Source of the DNA: Zygnema circumcarinatum
Lineage: Eukaryota; Streptophyta; Zygnematophyceae; Zygnematales; Zygnemataceae
Direction of reading: 5' to 3'
DNA length: 56,736 nucleotides
Assembly (NCBI GenBank): GCA_037447605.1
Contig: CM074811.1
Span: forward strand, 3,395,302 to 3,452,037
Below are positions 1 to 13,700 of this stretch, in pieces. The notes beneath the pieces were generated by a model. The model was given only the letters and a program-made list of their open reading frames with translations. It was not told the DNA's origin and searched no databases. The number at the start of each line of letters is the position of its first letter. Within the stretch, counting starts at the first letter, position 1. Both the position numbers and the translations under genes were made by a program.

Positions 1-1908
1 TATGGACAAAAGCAGCATGGAGAACCACGAGGAGGAACTGGTCGCAAATGACCGACAGAGCGTAAATGTATGCTGTGTGGCCTTGCTTACTTGCGAACTA
101 AAGTAGAGCGTCGTGCAATGAAAATTCACCCGCGAACAAAACCTGCAAACTGTGATGAGTCGCGATTGGAAGATGCTCGACTACACTTAAATAAAGGAAA
201 GTTTCATAGAAACAAGCTTCAGTTCGACCTGCCGAAATCAAAAGCACTGAAGAGGACCACAAAATGCTCGTATTCCTTTGGAGGGACTCACAGCATGCGT
301 ATTACTTCAAGGAGGCTCTATTGGAAGTCGTCAGAGGAACCTACCATGGGTGACAGGCAGTCATAGGACAACAAACCGGATACTCCGACACCAAAGCTTG
401 CACTCATATTTAAAAAAAAAGGCCGAGAACAAGGGGAAAGGGCTCACAGAACAACAATTGGTATTGCCTCGTGTACAGAGATTACATGCTAAAAGCTGCC
501 CTATTTGCCAATCTGACAAACTGCTGACTGTGCACATGCGAGCAGTTCCCAGCATGCAACGTCCTCTCTTGTCCGACAGAGCTCGGTGCGGCCTGCGGTG
601 TGATGTGACACATGAATCAATGGAATTAAAAAATGAAAGCACCTGGACGTCCCGCCTGAATTCTGAGGGGGACAAACTCCGATGGAGAGGGAAGGGAGCT
701 TTTGGTGCTTTACACCTGCACAAGAGAAGAGCCGGCAGTCTGCGAATCAGCACTGAGCAGAGAAGTTGGGGGGGAAGAGAGGGAGGGCGAGAGGGAGAGA
801 GGGAAATGGGGAGAGGAAGAGAGGGAGATAGGGAGAGGGGGGAGAGAGAGAAACAGGAACGGGAGAGGGAGAAGGAAAAAAAGGAGAGGGAGGGAGAGGA
901 GAAAAGGGAGAGAGGGAGCGCGGGAGAGGGGTTTTGGAGCGGTGGAGAGGGAGAGGGGCCGAGGGAGAGGAAGAGAGGGAGAGAGAGAGGAGGGAGGGAG
1001 AGACAAGAGAGTGGGGGAGAGAGGGGGAGCGAGAGGGAGGGGAGAGAGGGGGCGAGGGAGCGGGAGAGATAGGTAGAGAGGGAGAGGGAGAGAGGAAGCG
1101 AGAGAGGGAGAGAAAGGGGAAGAGCGAGTTTTCTTGAGAAATAAGGCGAGAGGGAAAGAGGGCGAGAGAGGGAGAGAGGGATGAGAGAGAGGGGAAAGGG
1201 GGAGGAGGGGAGGGGACTTTAGGAGAACACACCTTGAATGATGTTTGTTTCCTACTTGCCGGACTGCTTTTCCATGATTTGTAAACTGCCAAAACTGTGC
1301 TGTGTATAACACACCTCCAACACAAACTCCTCCCATTGTTTTCCTGAAAAAGTTCACCGTTCATATCGAAAAGAAAGTTTTTCCAAAAGGCTCCAAATCC
1401 AAGGCTGGAAAAGTTGTGACTTCTAGGCTCACGTGGAATCGAAACTGTCCCAACGCACCACTAAGGGAAAAGGAAACTCTACAAAGTGAGTCGGATCACA
1501 TAACGACAAGACTAGAAGGTGGTCGAAGTTCATAAAGACTTGAAGGTACCCTTTTAAAGATGACGATTAGAGAGATGAATTCGTGAGAAAGGGAATCATA
1601 GACGAGGAGAGACTTCAGCTCAATCACCTCCACTAAAGATCCAAGGAGTTGTGGGCTTTGGGACTATTGCCCAAGAAGCACAACACACGTTCTGAGTGCC
1701 CGAGGAGGGGGGGGGGAAGAGAGACAGAGAGAGAGGGAGAAACAGAGAGTGAGAGAGATGGGAGTGGAGAGGCAAGAACCACTAGCAAGATAAGGGGAAC
1801 GCATAGAGCCCATGCAGATTCTCCTCGTCCTTTGGGGAGGTCGAGTGTTTTAGGAAATTTAGGGTTACAAACCCTAATAACCTAAAGAACAAAAGTAACC
1901 ACATGGGT
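1..1908. other. Unassigned AT-mixed and GA-rich sequence
   Basis: No gene is recognised here. Positions 1-55 belong to a dispersed repeat seen again at 16126-16180. Positions 760-1220 are a GGGAGA/GAGAGG-type purine tract, and a shorter GA run lies at about 1705-1765. Open frames in this stretch have no recognisable protein similarity and mostly translate the simple repeat. The right end should hold the 3' UTR of the Exportin-T gene, whose stop codon is at 1909-1911 on the minus strand. Confidence 0.6.
760..1220. repeat. GA-rich simple repeat (GGGAGA-type)
   Basis: The + strand is almost purely purine for about 450 bp, as imperfect GAGAGG/GGGAGA units. Frames crossing it give Arg/Glu/Gly or Ser/Leu/Pro repeats typical of translated microsatellite, so I do not call a gene. 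Confidence 0.9.
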
Positions 1909-4900
1909 TCACCCATAAGGACGGCGCTGTAACATGACATTTCCGTTCTGTAATGGGCGGAGCTGTTCCATAAGGGGTTTCAGAAACGCTTTCAGTTCCT
2001 TCACTGTAGATCTCTGCAATGCCAGAGAAAAAAAAAAAGGTTAAGACTTCTACGTCAAACTTCCTTGTGACAGCTTTTCTCCGAAAGGTAAGTAAAAGGG
2101 TATTAAGAAAACGATTCAAGAAGACATCTGTTGACATATTTCTACCGATATATTTATATGTATACCTATGTCTGCGTATGTATGTCTATGTCATGTCTAT
2201 ATGTGTATGTATATATATCTATACATAGGTCGATATGAGTAACAAAAGCTGATGCTACATTCATCTTCCATTACGTGCATGCTGGACTGCTTCAAACACA
2301 GAACTGGATCTATGTGAACAGGCAGACACTAGAGAGTTTATTTTTTTCTTTTTGCTCACCTGAAGATGAAAGCAGTACTGCTCTGCCAAGTTGGGGGGGC
2401 AATGTATGGAGGGGAGAATAACCATAGCAACATGAATCAGAAATTCATCTCCCACTCTCTCATAGAGCTCCTTCTGAGCTTGAGCAATATCTCCAAATAA
2501 CGAAAACTGCCAAAACGAGGGATAGATCTGTCAGTCCAGGAAAGGGGAGGCAAGGAAACGCAGAAGAGAGGGGAAAGTAGGGAAAGCAAGAGGGGAGACA
2601 ACGGTAGAGGAGAGAAGAAGTGGGAGAGGCGAGAGAAGGGAGATGATGGACATAGAAACAACTTTTGCAGAGGGATTCAAGAAGCAATGGGAAGACCTAT
2701 TCAAGATGAAAAGTCTTGTCAAGAACTGGATATGCATGAAAAATTCTTTATAAGAAAAGATCGAGACCGATTAATTTGAGATGAAATAGAGTAGTACTTA
2801 CTGTATTCGCATCTCTTAAATCAAAATTGGACCGCAGAACAGACAAAATGCAGCATTCAGGGAAAAATCGTTCTACTGCAAATTGACGGAAGCCAGGAAC
2901 CTGCACAAACCAGAAAACAGAAACCTTTAGAACAAAAATTTGGAAAAAAAAGCTAGAGGGCTATAAGACTATCCTGATTTCCTCCTCGTTTATTTCCTTT
3001 CCTTCTTCTGTGCTCCTTCTCTTTCCCTCTCCTCTTTCGTTCCTCCCTCAAGAGAGAGTGAGACGCACTACCTTCTCAGAAACACCCCCTGTTCCGCACC
3101 ATTCTGTGATAAGCTTCGCAAAGATTGCCACACATGCCTGCAACATATTACAACATAAGCCCACCCCAAAATCCCAAGGTTTAGTACCCAAATTATATAA
3201 ATCCTTGAAGTGCATAAAAAGGAGGAAAGACTAGAAGACCGATCGTCCTGCACTGATGATTTGGCAGTAATCAACTCTCTCCTAATGCCACCCTCTCCCA
3301 TCTCTTCCCCTTTTCACATCCATACATACATCCATACATCCATACATAGTATGCTCCACTCCCCACAGGGCAGCGCACACACTCTCTCTCTCTCTCGTCC
3401 TTTCCTGAACGAGTGCCAAAAGAACCTTTCAGAGATCTACAGGGAACTGAAAGGACCACCCTTTGCTCATGTACTCTTTCATCTCACATTATTAATACAT
3501 CCGGAAACCGGAATCCGGAATCCGGAACGATCATCATTATTGTTATTGTCGAATCGCTCTCACCTTGCGTTGAAGTATGTCGGAATGGCTTGAGCATGCT
3601 TCCAGCAAGAAGGAGATAATCTGAGGGAGACACGCATTGTTTTGAGGGGACAAAAAGACATCGACCAGATCATTGGCGGCGATTGCTTGTAGGAGCATAA
3701 TGTATGCTCGTTGCAGCTCAAGCTGCTCTCTCACCTCCTGCAAAACTCACTCTCACAGGATTAACGACCCCTTTCTCACTCTCCCCCTCTTTCCCTCTCT
3801 CTTTTTTTCTTTCTCTCTATATGGAGCATTGGCAGGTGGATGGGAGGTAGAGAGTTATATACTACAAAAGCATTCGAGAAAATTAGGTGTTCGTTGTTGG
3901 AGTTGAGAAACAGTCTCTCTCTCCCTCCCTCTCTAATTATAGCATTAGAAGCAGATGGAGGGGAGGTAGAGAGACACATACTACGAAAGCATTTGATAGA
4001 AAGTGTGATAAGGTGGTTTTTGGTGGAATTGAGAAACAGAGAAGGGGGCGATATACCTCAGTATTTGCGCCTGTTCCTTGGCGAACACCGATGGCTGGCA
4101 ATAAGGCAGTCAGTCGACTAATAAGGGGTGGCAAAACTTGTGTTAAAATAGGGGAAACACCGGACTTGAATTTGTTGATAAGCTGACTCATAAGCTGCAT
4201 GAAGTCCACCATGTCCTTCACCTGCATACCGCAAAAATGTGCAAGAAACATATGAACAAAAAAAGGTCCCCCAAAACAAACTGGGACCACTTAAAACTCT
4301 AATTAAAATTGAAAAACGTAAACAGAATTGTATAGATTTTTCTGAGAAATTGATTTGAACCGGCAATGCAGAGAGCTTAATGGTGAGTGGAACTTCCGAC
4401 GAGGAAAAGACAGGCTAAAACAAGACAAGAATACTACATTTTACTCTCGTGTTTCAACATTTGGAAAAGTGCTCCGGTTTCACTGCAGAATTGGATTCGT
4501 CCAGTTTGAATTTTCCTTTTGAAAATAGATAAAAGCGGAAAATCGACTTAACTTTCAAAATAAGACTCTGGGACTCACCTCAGATTCCTGAAGCAGCTGC
4601 TCAATGGCTGTAGGCAAAAATGGGAAAATAGATGAGCCCAATGTCTCGATCATTCGATGCAAAAAAGAGAAAACCTGCAAGAAACAAATAACCAAAATTT
4701 CCAGCTGACAACATCAGTAAACAAGTATCCAGAATTTTACAAAAAGTTGCTGTAGGAAAACAAGGAGCAACAAACCAAATGTGTAGTATATGCTGGTTGT
4801 GGACATTCGGTGAATGAAATGAAAATGAGATACATGCAGATGGAAGAATGCAATGTTGTTTATGCCCCCAATACAAAAAAGTAGAACAATAGGGAGTGAG

Positions 4901-7900
4901 CAGATCCTTTCTCCCTTCCTCCCTTCGTCCCTCCCTTGTTCTTACCCGAGATCGTAAACTTCTGTTCTTTGGCAGAGCTTGAAGAACCCTAAGGACAGTG
5001 TCCAGTGCCTGCAAAACCCACTTGCATTCAAAGTAAAATTGCAAGCAATGGAACATAATAAACAAATAACAAGAAAAAAAACGTTCAGAGCAAAAAGAAC
5101 ATTTCATTCCGGAAACTGCTCTTTTTGCAACCAACAAAAAAAGAACGGAAGTTTAACTCCACGGAACATGAACACGCTTACTACTATACCTGCTTAAACA
5201 GTGCTCCAATTTCGGGCCTGCTGGAAGTAGTCAGTTGTTCACCAAAGCCCTGCAGGACGAGAAAACGAACGGTTCAAAAAACAACCTTAAAACTATCCAT
5301 CTTCATTAATGAATTAATGAATGTGCAAAAAGAAAGGAAAGAACATAAAAGCATGTAGTTTTACGAAAGGGACGAAGAAAAGCATGAGTTCGCACCTTGG
5401 AGAGGTAGCTGATCGCCAGAATGACCTGCTGCAAGGGCCACACAGCCGACTGTGGACCTACAGAGTCTCCCTGCGGTACCTCTCTTGCTAGTATAACATC
5501 CACCTGCATCGTACCGAAGGAGGGAGGGAGGAAGGGAGGGAGGGAGGGAGGAGGGAGGGAGGGAGGAAGGAGGGAGGGAGGGAGGGAGGGAGGGAGGGAG
5601 GGAGGGAGGGAGGGAGGGAGGAGGGAGGGAGGGAGGGAGGGAGGGAGGGAGGGAGGGAGGGAGGGAGGGAGGAGGGAGGGAGGGAGGGAGGGAGGGAGGG
5701 AGGGAGGGAGGGAGGGAGGGAGGAGGGAGGGAGGGAGGGAGGGAGGGAGGAGGGAGGGAGGGAGGGAGGAGGGAGGGGAGGGATTCATGAGTTCATGAGT
5801 GTCCATTCATCGGGGATATCTGTCCAGTAATGAGCTATAAACTAAGAGAAAGTCGCTCTCAGCAGTAAGCTCCCTCTTTACTTAACTCTGAAAGACTCAA
5901 CCCTCAACCCTATACCCCCTATACCCTAAAGGAGGCCCAGCAGGAAGCATTTATCTGAACCCAATAGAGTAGTATTAGAGCAAGGGTCTGAAGCCAAACA
6001 ACCTGCTGGCAGAGTGGCACGAGTAAGGCAGAAAGGTACTTGGACATCTTCTCTTGAGGCAAATCCTCCAGTCCAATTAAGAGTCCAACTGCCTGCAGAA
6101 GAGAGAGAGAGAGTGAGCGATAGACACTGAGAAAGAGAGATAAAGAGTGAGGGAGAGGAAGGGCGGAGGAGGAGGGAGAGGAGAAAAGCAAGTAGAACAA
6201 GCAACCGCAATAGACGATTTTGTTTCTGGATGAGTCTCTAGTAGTCAGGAAAAAATGTGATGTAAATTATACCTCAAATGCATAGATTCGTTCATCCAAA
6301 GGGCCGTCAATTCGGTTACTTGCAACAGCTTTAAAAGATGAAGATGTTGCAATCGTTGCAAGAACATCCTGTAAGCTCTGCACACATAACAGAACGTTAA
6401 AAGGAGAAGGTCAATGGAAAATCGTCAATGTCCATTCACATCAAGCCCGAAGTGAAATAATTGAACATGTCCTTGAATGATTTCCATAAGTATGTAGGCA
6501 GACAATTACTCCATACTTAAGGAAAAGTGGAAGCATTTATCCATTCACCCGAGCAAGACCGCTGGCTACATTAAGACTCGGACTTCTTTCCTTTATTTTC
6601 TTGGACAAAAGGCCTCACTGCACGTCGTGCATTCGCAAAGACGAAAAAAAAAAAAAAAAAAACCCCAAAACAAAACAAAAGTGGACTCTCTGTGAGCCAA
6701 GTGACGAATGCAAAACAGCCCTTTCGCAGCTGCTATATGTTTCACCGCAGCTTCCCGAAATCAAAGAAGAGAAGTTCAATGCACAAATTTAAGAAACGGA
6801 CCATAGAAATCACGAAAGCCTCTGGCAGCAAGAAGATAAGATAAATAAGATAAGATAAGATAGATAGATAGATAATTACCTGCAAGATAGATTCCAAATA
6901 TGGCAAAAGCTGCACTCGAAGAACCTTCACAATACGCATAAGGAGATAGCCTGCACGACTTGCAACATTAATATTTGAGTGGTGAATGCCGTTCCCTCCT
7001 AAAAACACAGCCAGCACCGCCGGAATGTATTGCGAATGCTGCTCAATGAATCGAACATAGCGAACAACTATTTCCAAATAAAGCAGTGCAATTGCTCTGT
7101 GGGAGTGATGTGGAATATTCGACGAAATCACAACAGCAACCATTTCCGCCATAATGCCGCTTCCTGGTTTCAAAGCTTCCTCAGATATTCCCTCGCCCAG
7201 TTGATAAAACATAGCCAAAGCAACCTCCATATCCTCAAAGCAAGGCCTTTGCCCACCAATAGCTGCCACTAAACATGAATGCATGAATGCCTTTGTAACA
7301 TCAGGGGAAATTCGGGCAATATTCTTCAGTAATGTAAACAAATCCTTTCTGTATTCGGCCATCCTGTCCTCCTCCTCCAAACCGTCCTTGTCTGGCTCAG
7401 CCAAGGAGTCTTCAAAACTTGGATCGTATCGCATTCGAGACCTTAATACTGCAAGAATTTGAGCAAGGTGGTCTTGCTGCTTCGGATTCAGAGTTCCTCC
7501 CTTCTTCATAGTACCTACATAGGCTAGTAAAAACTGAAAAGTGGTCACTGAAATGTCTTCTTCACCGTTCTCCAAAAACTGCAAAACTGTTGGGAGTAGC
7601 TCATTCAGCATATTCTGCGCTAAATCCGCAACCGCTGCCGTCTCGGGGGTGGAAACTGCACCATTACTCTCCAGTTTCTTGCAGCATTCAAGCAATTCTG
7701 AAGCTAAACCAGTGAGGAGTGAAGATAATTTGACGGCAAACTCTGTATCTTTTACTTGGACTATTCCAGCACAGACTTGGGTCATCTGTAACCGCTGTAA
7801 TAAAGCTAATTTCGCTAAGGAATCCATCCTCTTTGTAACAATTGCTAAAAGACAATTGGCAGCGCCTCCCCGGAGCCTGAAAGGAACTTGTGGGGAAGAA

Positions 7901-8679
7901 AGTAATCGGAAAAGTAAAGGGATCCACTGTTCATTAACCACAAGGTTTATGTCCATCCACCCAATGTATCTCTGCATCGTTTCAAGCACGGAGGCACTTA
8001 ACTCCGGGTGCACCCTTTCATAACCCGTTACCATTCTATGCCACGCTTCAACAATTTGTGGAACGCATTGCTGTCTCATTGCATCCTTTATCCTTGTGGC
8101 GGCTGCATTCTCTTCCGGAGACCGCGGATAATCTAAACTGATCACTTCCTCATCCAGTGTGTTAAAAACGCGGCACATCATATCAACAACATGCGGGCCT
8201 TGTTCCAACGCCTGCAAGATATCTAAGAAGATCGAGGGCCACCCCGACGGGTATTCCCCAAACGTAAGCAAAACTACAATTTGTGCCAATTTATTCCGCA
8301 CAAAAGGAGCCCGGGACTGGCTACTAACCCCATTAGCCTCTCTAATTCCGGCCTCTGAACCCTCCCCTGTTATACCAGAATTTGCAACTTTGCATCCGCT
8401 ACTTGAAACCAGTACTGACGTGAGCGTCTGGCGGAAAAGAAGACGGTCTTCCTGCGAGAAAGCGCTGTACTTCTGCCGAATAACTTCTTCCAAATTCTGG
8501 AGGCACCAGAATTGCACTTCAGCATACTGCGAAACCGCTACTTTTTCAATGCAAATACGCCAAAATCCAGCTGAACTTTTCGCCTGGTCGCAGTAGGCCT
8601 GTGCCTGCGCCTTCAGCTGTGCATCCACAGCTCCGCTCTGATCAAAAGTGAACAGAATTGCCTTTTCAAAGTCATCCAT
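1909..8679 (-). CDS. XPOT: Exportin-T (tRNA exportin, PAUSED type)
   Basis: This importin-beta-family karyopherin exports mature tRNA from the nucleus with RanGTP. Exons, in order of the minus strand: 8679-6880, 6377-6273, 6092-6003, 5503-5396, 5249-5190, 5008-4946, 4674-4579, 4221-4057, 3737-3564, 3137-3072, 2900-2802, 2506-2360 and 2013-1909, with TGA at 1911-1909. The predicted protein is about 1025 aa, close to the plant family length (roughly 990). The start is the ATG at 8679, giving MDDFEKAILFTFDQ, which matches the start of Arabidopsis PAUSED as I remember it. The exportin HEAT region includes FVRNKLAQIVVLL and DAMRQQCVPQIVEAW near residues 110-215. Later exons give LLIGLEDLPQEKMSKYLSAL, and LAEQYCFHLQ lies near the C-terminus. 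The last exon (34 aa, with VKELKAFLKPLMEQLR) is short but matches the family C-terminus. All introns are GT-AG and all twelve are phase 0. Not seen: frameshifts or internal stops. Confidence 0.95.
5519..5783. repeat. GGGA/GGAGG microsatellite in an Exportin-T intron
   Basis: About 265 bp of GGGA units with periodic GGAGG interruptions. It lies in the intron between the exons at 6003-6092 and 5396-5503. In the transcript sense (minus strand) it is polypyrimidine. Confidence 0.95.
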
Positions 8680-10510
8680 GTAGCGGTGGAGTTTCCTGAG
8701 GCCAGTCGGCAACGATATTTGGCGTCAATAATTGGAACGATTTGAAAGGAGAAATTAGCCGTAGGATACAACAAACAAGTTTAACATTTCATTACTTCTT
8801 TTTTCTACAGCAGGATATGACTCTGATCACTCATAATTCAAGAAGACTCCGCAGCCAAAACTTCCAAACGTTGAGTTCAATCAATTACGACACGAAAAAC
8901 CCTCCCATTCTCTCCCTATCCCTCTCCCTCTCCCTCTTCCTCTCTCTCCCTCTCCCCCTCCCTCTCCCTCTCCCTCTTCCTCTCTCTCTCTCCCTCCCTC
9001 TCCCTCTTCCTCTTCTCCCTCTCCCCCTCCCACTCCCTTTTCCTCTCTCTCCCTCTCCCCCTTCCTCTCCCTCTCCCGCTCCCTCTCCCTCTCCCTCTCC
9101 CTCTCCCTCTCCCACTCCCTCTCCCTCTCCCTCTCCCTCTTCCTCCCTCCCTCTCCCTCTCCCTCTCTCCCTCAAGTGACACTGCTAACCCTGGATACAA
9201 CCGCATTCTCTACGTGACTACACAATTGCACAACAAAAGCACAAAAAATCCGCAGCAAAACACAAATTGCAATTGCATGTCTCCTTCAAACGAAATTTGC
9301 TAACAATCAAGCTAACGTCGGACAAACTGGTTTTTGCCGAAAAACTGAAAATTGCCCGAGTTCAGCAGTACATGCGTCTCCTAAACAATTGTCAAGTCGA
9401 TTTCCTTTCGCTTCATTCGTCTATCAACTAAAAGGTGCCGCAATTACTTCTCTCTAGATAATTTAAGTAGCGCCAGTCCCTCAAAAAACCGCCCGCCCTG
9501 TCTTGCAGTCTTTGAGGGCCATGAAGGTCTGAGACTCTTGAAGTTCAACCATGGCCGTGATCCATACCTCTTAAGCAGGGCAAGCGGCCTGTACTCCCTC
9601 GCTCTCAAGTTCCTTCTCCTCTCCCACCTTTATTCTGCCTTTCCTCTCCTCCTCTCTGTCTCCCTCTCTATCTCTGAGACTCTCCTTCGTCTCCTCCTCT
9701 CCCTCTCTTCGCTTTCTTTCTGTACCTGAGTCTCTCACTCTCTCTCTCTCATGCTCTCCCTCCCTCTCTCCCTCTCCCTGATAGTACCAACAACTGTTAC
9801 AGAGCGGCGCCCTTCAAAGGCGCCTCTCAGGCAGTACAATTCCAGAAATTTCTTTTTTTTCTGACCGTTTATTCGGGCAGTTACTTAACTTATTCCCACA
9901 AAACTGGAAAAGTTCTTGGAACGAAAAACAATTCGTGTGCTGCCCTCAGAATTAGGACACGGCTGCCCAGTTTTGGAGAATTATTCGTCATCAAAAAATT
10001 TGAGGAAAATTTATTTCTGACAATGACATTATTTTTGCCCGTAAAAAATGGTCGTACACGAGTGAGTGTCTGCCACGCGGACACACCAGACGGCCATACC
10101 GTCAGAAGTCGGGCAGCCTCGTGAACGGGCAGAGAAAAAACTTAATGTTAATTTTTTTTGATAATTTGGAAAGGTTTTTACTTTGATATCCTCCTCACAG
10201 TTACAGTCTCTTAGAACAGTAACAGGCACATGGAAACCGTGACCGATAGAGACCCATAGCCAACAACAAAATGAAACAATTCAAAATACTTAAAAGCCAT
10301 TTTATCTCCTTTTTTTTGGAAAGGGGCAGCCAAACATTTTTTTTTCTTAGTAAATGGATTTTTTTTTTGTTCAAACTTCAAATCTTTAACGGGCAGAAAA
10401 GTGCAGGCAAAAAAGTTGCTCGAGCTCAGACCAAGGCCTTGAACCCCAGAGCGAGGTTTTGGTTGCTAGTTGTGCTATTTTACTCGTTTCTCTCCCTCTC
10501 TCTCTCGCTC

Positions 10511-10546
<36 letters not shown>

Positions 10547-10748
10547 CCTCTCTTTCCCAACTCCCTCTTGCATCATCAGATCTGCTTCGGGATCTGCAGG
10601 GTCTCCGAACCATGGAGTGATTCAAACGGATACTTTTCAATGACTTCATTCCTTGCTGCTTTGCAGCTTAGGCCGGGCGATTGTGCTTCACGAGTCATGG
10701 CTTCCCCTTAGCCTTGCTTGAAGAAGACACGTGCAGGGTTAGGCTTTG
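8680..10748. promoter_or_regulatory. Divergent intergenic region between Exportin-T and the PAT10-like gene
   Basis: The two genes are transcribed away from each other, so this 2.07-kb stretch should carry both promoters. It contains CT microsatellites at 8898-9173, 9595-9780 and 10488-10560. The part at 9790-10450 is AT-rich with several GGGCAG motifs, some followed by A runs. I found no convincing TATA box or coding exon, so promoter assignment is by position only. Confidence 0.5.
8898..9173. repeat. CCCTCT polypyrimidine microsatellite
   Basis: About 275 bp of CCCTCT/CTCTTC units on the + strand, starting about 220 bp upstream of the Exportin-T start codon. It is polypurine in the Exportin-T sense. 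Confidence 0.9.
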
Positions 10749-13700
10749 ATGGCGTCTGCAAGTGCAGAGTCCTCCAACTCCTCCTCCATCCCTGCAGGGA
10801 GCTCCGCGCTCTTCACTTTTCTGCCGGCAGAGTGTCAGACTGTGCGCGCCTGCTGCTGTTTGCCTGCGTTCCGCCTCCCCTGGTCTTCCTCTGCACCTCC
10901 TCCCCCTGTCACTGATGGCGCTTCCTTCTCCTCCTCTGCTGCCCTGCAGCGTCTAAGAGAAGGTACGGTATGCGAACGCAATCCCCTTTCTCTCTCTCTC
11001 GCTCTCTTTCCCTTTCTCTCTCTCACACTCTCTCCCTTTCTCTCTCTCTCACTCTCTCTCCCTTTCTCTCTCTCACTCTCTCTCCCTTTCTCTCCCACTC
11101 TCTCTCCCTTTCTCTCTCTATCACTCTCTCTCCTTTTCTCTCTCTCTCACTCTCTCTGCCTTTCTCCCTCTCTCACTCTCTCTCCCTTTCTCTCTCTCTT
11201 TCTCCCTTTCTCTCTCTCTCAATCTCTTTCCCTTTTTCTCTCTTTCTCACTCTCTCTCCCCTTCACATTTCTAAGCGCACTTGATCGGATGGCTGCATTT
11301 TGGAAAGTAGTACCAAAGCTGCACATCCACTTAGACTGTGCGAGAATGTCCAAAATGTCTGATTCAAGGGAGCAACTTGTTCAATTCAGGCACACTGTTC
11401 AACGGTAACCCAATGCTTAGAGATGATTGATTCAATTCAGTTCTTTTTGATTTCTCCAGGACCTCTCGTGTGCCTGAAGTGGCTCAAATTTCGACCAACG
11501 CATCTAGACCTCAGTTATATATTTTTTTAGTTAGATTGATACTTTCCTGCAGACTTGCATTACCTTGCGTTGGTCTCTTGTCTCTTGGTTTGATTTAATC
11601 GATTTGCACATATTTCTCTGCAGCTAGTCACCTTACTTGGAATGCAAGGATAGCCTGGGTTGTCATACACGGAACTTTTATCGGAGCTCTCTTCATATGT
11701 GATACTTCGTTATCTCTCGCTTACAAGGGAGGTGATTATTGGTAAGCTGCCTTTGCATGTATTTGGAGCTGTTTACAGAACACCACGCTGAGACGAATCC
11801 GGCCCTTTTCAAGCTTCCTTGCTCTCCTTCCTTTTCAAGCTTTCATGTTCTGCAGTTTGGCTGTTCTGTGTTCTTTTGCGTGGTTTAATGAATGTTCTTG
11901 ACCCTCGATCCTGGTTTTGCAGGTATATGGGTTTTTACAGCATGGTTGTGTTGCTAACAGTTATTCAGTATTATGGGACCTCTGGGTCCTCACCAGGGTG
12001 AAGCTCCTTATCACTAGCACTTCTCTTTCTCAGTTTCAGCTTCAATTGTTTAACTTGTTGATCAGAGAAGGGCAGCGTTTTTTCTGTCTTAAAATATTTT
12101 CTGAGATCGCAGTGGGTATTCTTGGGCAGTAGTCATATGAATCGTGGTTGGCTGTTTACAGGAAGGTAATTTTGCAGATATGTGCAGGAGATTCAGGAAT
12201 GCGCACGTCAAGAGTATGCAGAGGAGGACTTAGAAAGCCAAACTACCACTACTCAAACTTTGTGAGTCATCTCTACCACCTTTAGAAACTATAAAAGTTC
12301 CATTTTCATATCAATAATACGAATTGTTCGGTCGGTACAAATATCAAGCAGTATCATCAAAATGTTAATGCAGGTACAAGTTCTTTGCTGGCATTTGATC
12401 GACATGGCTTACTGAAGGAATTCCTCCATATGAGACTTTTGGATCTTGAAAAAGATGGTTCGTCCGGTCAACATTTGCATGTGCGTGAGATTGCAGGCAA
12501 CAGGATGACCCAAAGGTGGAAGCGTCTTCAACAAGCAGCTTATCGCTTTTTCAGTCTCCTGCAGACGATCTATCTCCATCTGCCTCAGCCACCAGTTTGT
12601 CGGACATGGATTCTGCAGAACAAAAGGCTTCTGATCCGCCAAGGAAGCCGTCCGGCCATTCTAAATGGCACGAGACGAAACGCCAAATAATACGATCGAA
12701 CTCTGAGCTTTTGAGACGGACCGACAGGTGTGGGAACCTCTTGCTCGGTCGCTGGTCTCAGTGTTTGCCCCCGTCATGCAGCAGACTGTAGTGGGCTTTG
12801 CAAAAGTGGCGGTTTATATGGTCTTCATGTATTACCAGTAATGTTTTTATTCCGCCAAGCGTGCTGATGTGCTGGATGCTTAATAACCATTAGGTGGGGA
12901 CCCTTTATGCATTTACATTCCTTAATGTGTTTGCGGAACCGCTACACAACATGTGTGCACCTCGTTAATCTCGGCTTCATGAACAAGTATGGAGCCGTTT
13001 CAAATGGTGCACAGAGCAATATACGGAAGTTTCGCTGACACCATCCAGGCTTTCACCAGCCCTTATGGATGCTATTCTGATAGTAGCTTCACGTACAGGC
13101 AATATGCTTGCCTATTTTTTTTCGTTTGTAGATGTTGTGATGGAAGTCGTTGTACAACTCTTCTACGCGAGATTTAGGCAGTTTTGGTTGTGCTTTTGTA
13201 ATGGATTCCGCTGCTTTTGAACAGCATTGCCTTGCAAGCTTTCGGCTTTCTCAAATTGTTTATGCTGTAAAGTTTGTGTCGTTTCTAGAAATGTAGAATC
13301 TCGAAGGCTGAGGAGCTGAAAGTGTCTTTTTGCAAGGGCCCATCAAATACTGTTGTGTGCTTCATGTCAATCTCATATTGGTACCTTCATGTCCTGATGC
13401 CCCCACCAAGATGGTTTAAGTCTGAATGAAGAGAACAGGAGACCGCTCTTGGTCGACTAATGCAGAGAGAATCACCGCAAATGTGAAGCGCCTAAGCAAG
13501 CCATTGATATGCCTGTTCTGTCTCCTTTACTGGGTGGCAGCAACCGGCGTTGTCCATATTGCAATGTGTGGCAACCAATGCGAACAAAGCACTGTCATGA
13601 TTGTGACAAGTGTGTACTTCGGTTTGACCATCACTGCTTTTGGGTGGGAACTTGTGTTGGACAACGAAATCATCGTCGTTTCTGGTAAACTCTCTTCCTG

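Noticed and set aside
278-1364. Long overlapping open frames on both strands (Arg/Glu/Gly-rich and Ser/Leu/Pro-rich)
   Set aside because: They are translations of the GA/CT simple repeat, with no conserved block and no splice structure.
2261-2506. Read-through of Exportin-T past the exon 2506-2360 to a stop at 2261
   Set aside because: It would give a Lys/Ser tail unlike the family. The exon 2013-1909 after a good acceptor gives the expected C-terminal pattern in the right phase.
5306-5806. Pro/Ser open frame on the minus strand in the Exportin-T region
   Set aside because: Translation of the intronic GGGA array.
12381-12496. Extra exon in the PAT10-like gene starting near 12381
   Set aside because: No donor gives the phase needed to join the next exon, whereas skipping it joins 12261 to 12497 perfectly.
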